DNA from: Planctomycetales bacterium 4484_123
Lineage (GTDB): Bacteria > Planctomycetota > Phycisphaerae > SM23-33
Direction of reading: 5' to 3'
Length of the DNA stretch: 16,433 nucleotides
Assembly (NCBI GenBank): GCA_002049885.1
Contig: MVCS01000008.1
Span: 1-16,433, forward strand
The notes under the pieces are model-generated. The model had not been told where the DNA came from and made no database searches. It saw only the letters and a list, made by a program, of their open reading frames with translations. Each line of letters begins with the position of its first letter. The stretch's first letter is position 1. Positions 15,661 through 16,433 of this stretch are shown here, piece by piece. A program made the translations under genes and the position numbers.

Positions 15661-16433
15661 CTATGTGCCGCTCAGCCGGCGGTGTTCCTGTCGGCAGAAG
15701 CGGTCGGTCATGCCGGCGATATAGTCGCAGACCACGCGGTGCAGGCCGTCGATGTCGATGCGCCGCTGGTAGCGAGGGGGCAACAATTCGGGCTGGGCGA
15801 TGTAGGCCGAGAACAGTTCGCGGATGGTACGGGCGGCCCTGGCGTCCTGTTGCCGGGCCTGCGGATGGTTGTACACGTTCTCGTGGAGGAAGGTCTGGAG
15901 TTGGCCGACGGCGGGGGCGAGCTCGTCGCTGAAGCCGGCCACGCGATTGGCCGCGGCCTGGATGTCGGCCGGGCGGGTGGGGCCTAGCCGCACGAGGCCT
16001 CGGCCAGTGGCGACGATGACGTCCTCGGCCAGCATGGCCAGCACGTTCCGGCAGGCCTGGATGCGGAGGTGCACCGCGCGGGCCTCCGGTGCCTCGGTCA
16101 GTGCCCGGTCCCACGCCATCCGCCACAATTCCAGCCCCCGGAGCTGCTCGACGGCTATCCACCCGGCGGCCAGGGCGTCGTACAGGTCGGCGGCGGTATA
16201 GGCTATCTCGTCGGCCAGGTCCACCAGTTGGCCTTCCAGGGGCGCTTGCAGGCCGTCGTCGAACTCCGTTGGCCTTCCAGGGGCGCTTGCAGGCCGTCGT
16301 CGAACTCCCCGCCCGCCGGCGAGTCGTAACGGCTCTGGTGCTTGGCCAGGCACCGGCGGACGGCGTGGGTGAGATTCAACCCGCGGAAGTGCGGGTAGGG
16401 ATGTTCGAGGTAGTCCACCACCCGCAGGGTCTG
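15661..16433 (-). pseudogene. dgt: dGTPase-type HD phosphohydrolase, frameshifted (3' part)
   Basis: The frame entering from the right edge reads VDYLEHPYPHFRGLNLTHAVR, AKHQSRYDSP and EFDDGLQAPLEGQ, typical of the deoxyguanosinetriphosphate triphosphohydrolase family, whose members hydrolyse dGTP or other dNTPs to the nucleoside and triphosphate. The frame then breaks and reaches a TAG at 16203-16205. In another frame the family pattern resumes at once with LVDLADEIAYTAADLYDAL, where the Asp of VDLADEIAY is the family's last HD-metal ligand. It runs to a normal C-terminus, VCDYIAGMTDRF, ending at 15661. The break coincides with an exact 41-bp tandem duplication (16227-16308), and deleting one copy rejoins the two parts without loss. 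The N-terminal HD motif lies beyond the window. Either the gene is a recent null allele or the duplication is an assembly artefact. The family is clear; the broken state depends on sequence accuracy. Confidence 0.85.
16227..16308. repeat. Exact 41-bp tandem duplication inside the dGTPase gene
   Basis: Bases 16227-16267 and 16268-16308 are identical over 41 positions; the flanking bases (16226 against 16267, and 16268 against 16309) differ, so the unit is exactly 41 bp. Because 41 is not a multiple of three it shifts the reading frame. Each copy encodes the EFDDGLQAPLEGQ segment on the minus strand. Confidence 0.97.

Overview
The window looks like chromosomal DNA of a GC-rich Gram-negative bacterium, most likely an uncultured member of the Planctomycetota. 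That assignment is inference. It rests on the LptF/LptG pair with enlarged periplasmic parts, a secreted two-domain SH3-like protein, a short Cys-rich protein, and large membrane proteins of no familiar family. There is no rRNA gene, and I saw no tRNA gene, CRISPR array or intact mobile element.

Layout. (1) 1-457, minus: 5' part of a secreted SH3-like protein running off the left edge. (2) 458-1278: its promoter, then a decayed transposase-like remnant (minus). (3) 1279-3807, plus: a MutS2 ATPase with no C-terminal Smr domain but three copies of a KOW-like module. (4) 9428 down to 3878, minus: tilS, a PLP-dependent aminotransferase, lptF and lptG, packed as one directional cluster. A consensus-like promoter overlaps the tilS stop, and the aminotransferase and lptF share one base (TAGTG). 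(5) 9494-11843, plus: a polytopic membrane protein followed by a lipoprotein, divergent from tilS across 65 bp that carry overlapping -10 elements on both strands. (6) 12029-13100, plus: a 60-residue Cys-rich protein separated by one base from a full-length XerD-type tyrosine recombinase. (7) 13101-13558: a hairpin, a gene-poor stretch, a good promoter and a structured leader for a 620-residue membrane protein (13559-15421). (8) 16433 down to 15661, minus: the 3' part of a dGTPase-type HD phosphohydrolase, broken by an exact 41-bp tandem duplication.

Functional themes are mostly housekeeping: tRNA-Ile2 lysidine formation (TilS), lipopolysaccharide export (LptFG), chromosome dimer resolution (XerD), dNTP pool control (dGTPase) and ribosome or recombination quality control (MutS2). 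The less described parts are the Smr-less MutS2, the Cys-rich protein coupled to XerD, and the large membrane protein with a soluble loop and acidic tail. I found no convincing new defence or mobile system; the strongest anomaly is the duplication in the dGTPase gene.
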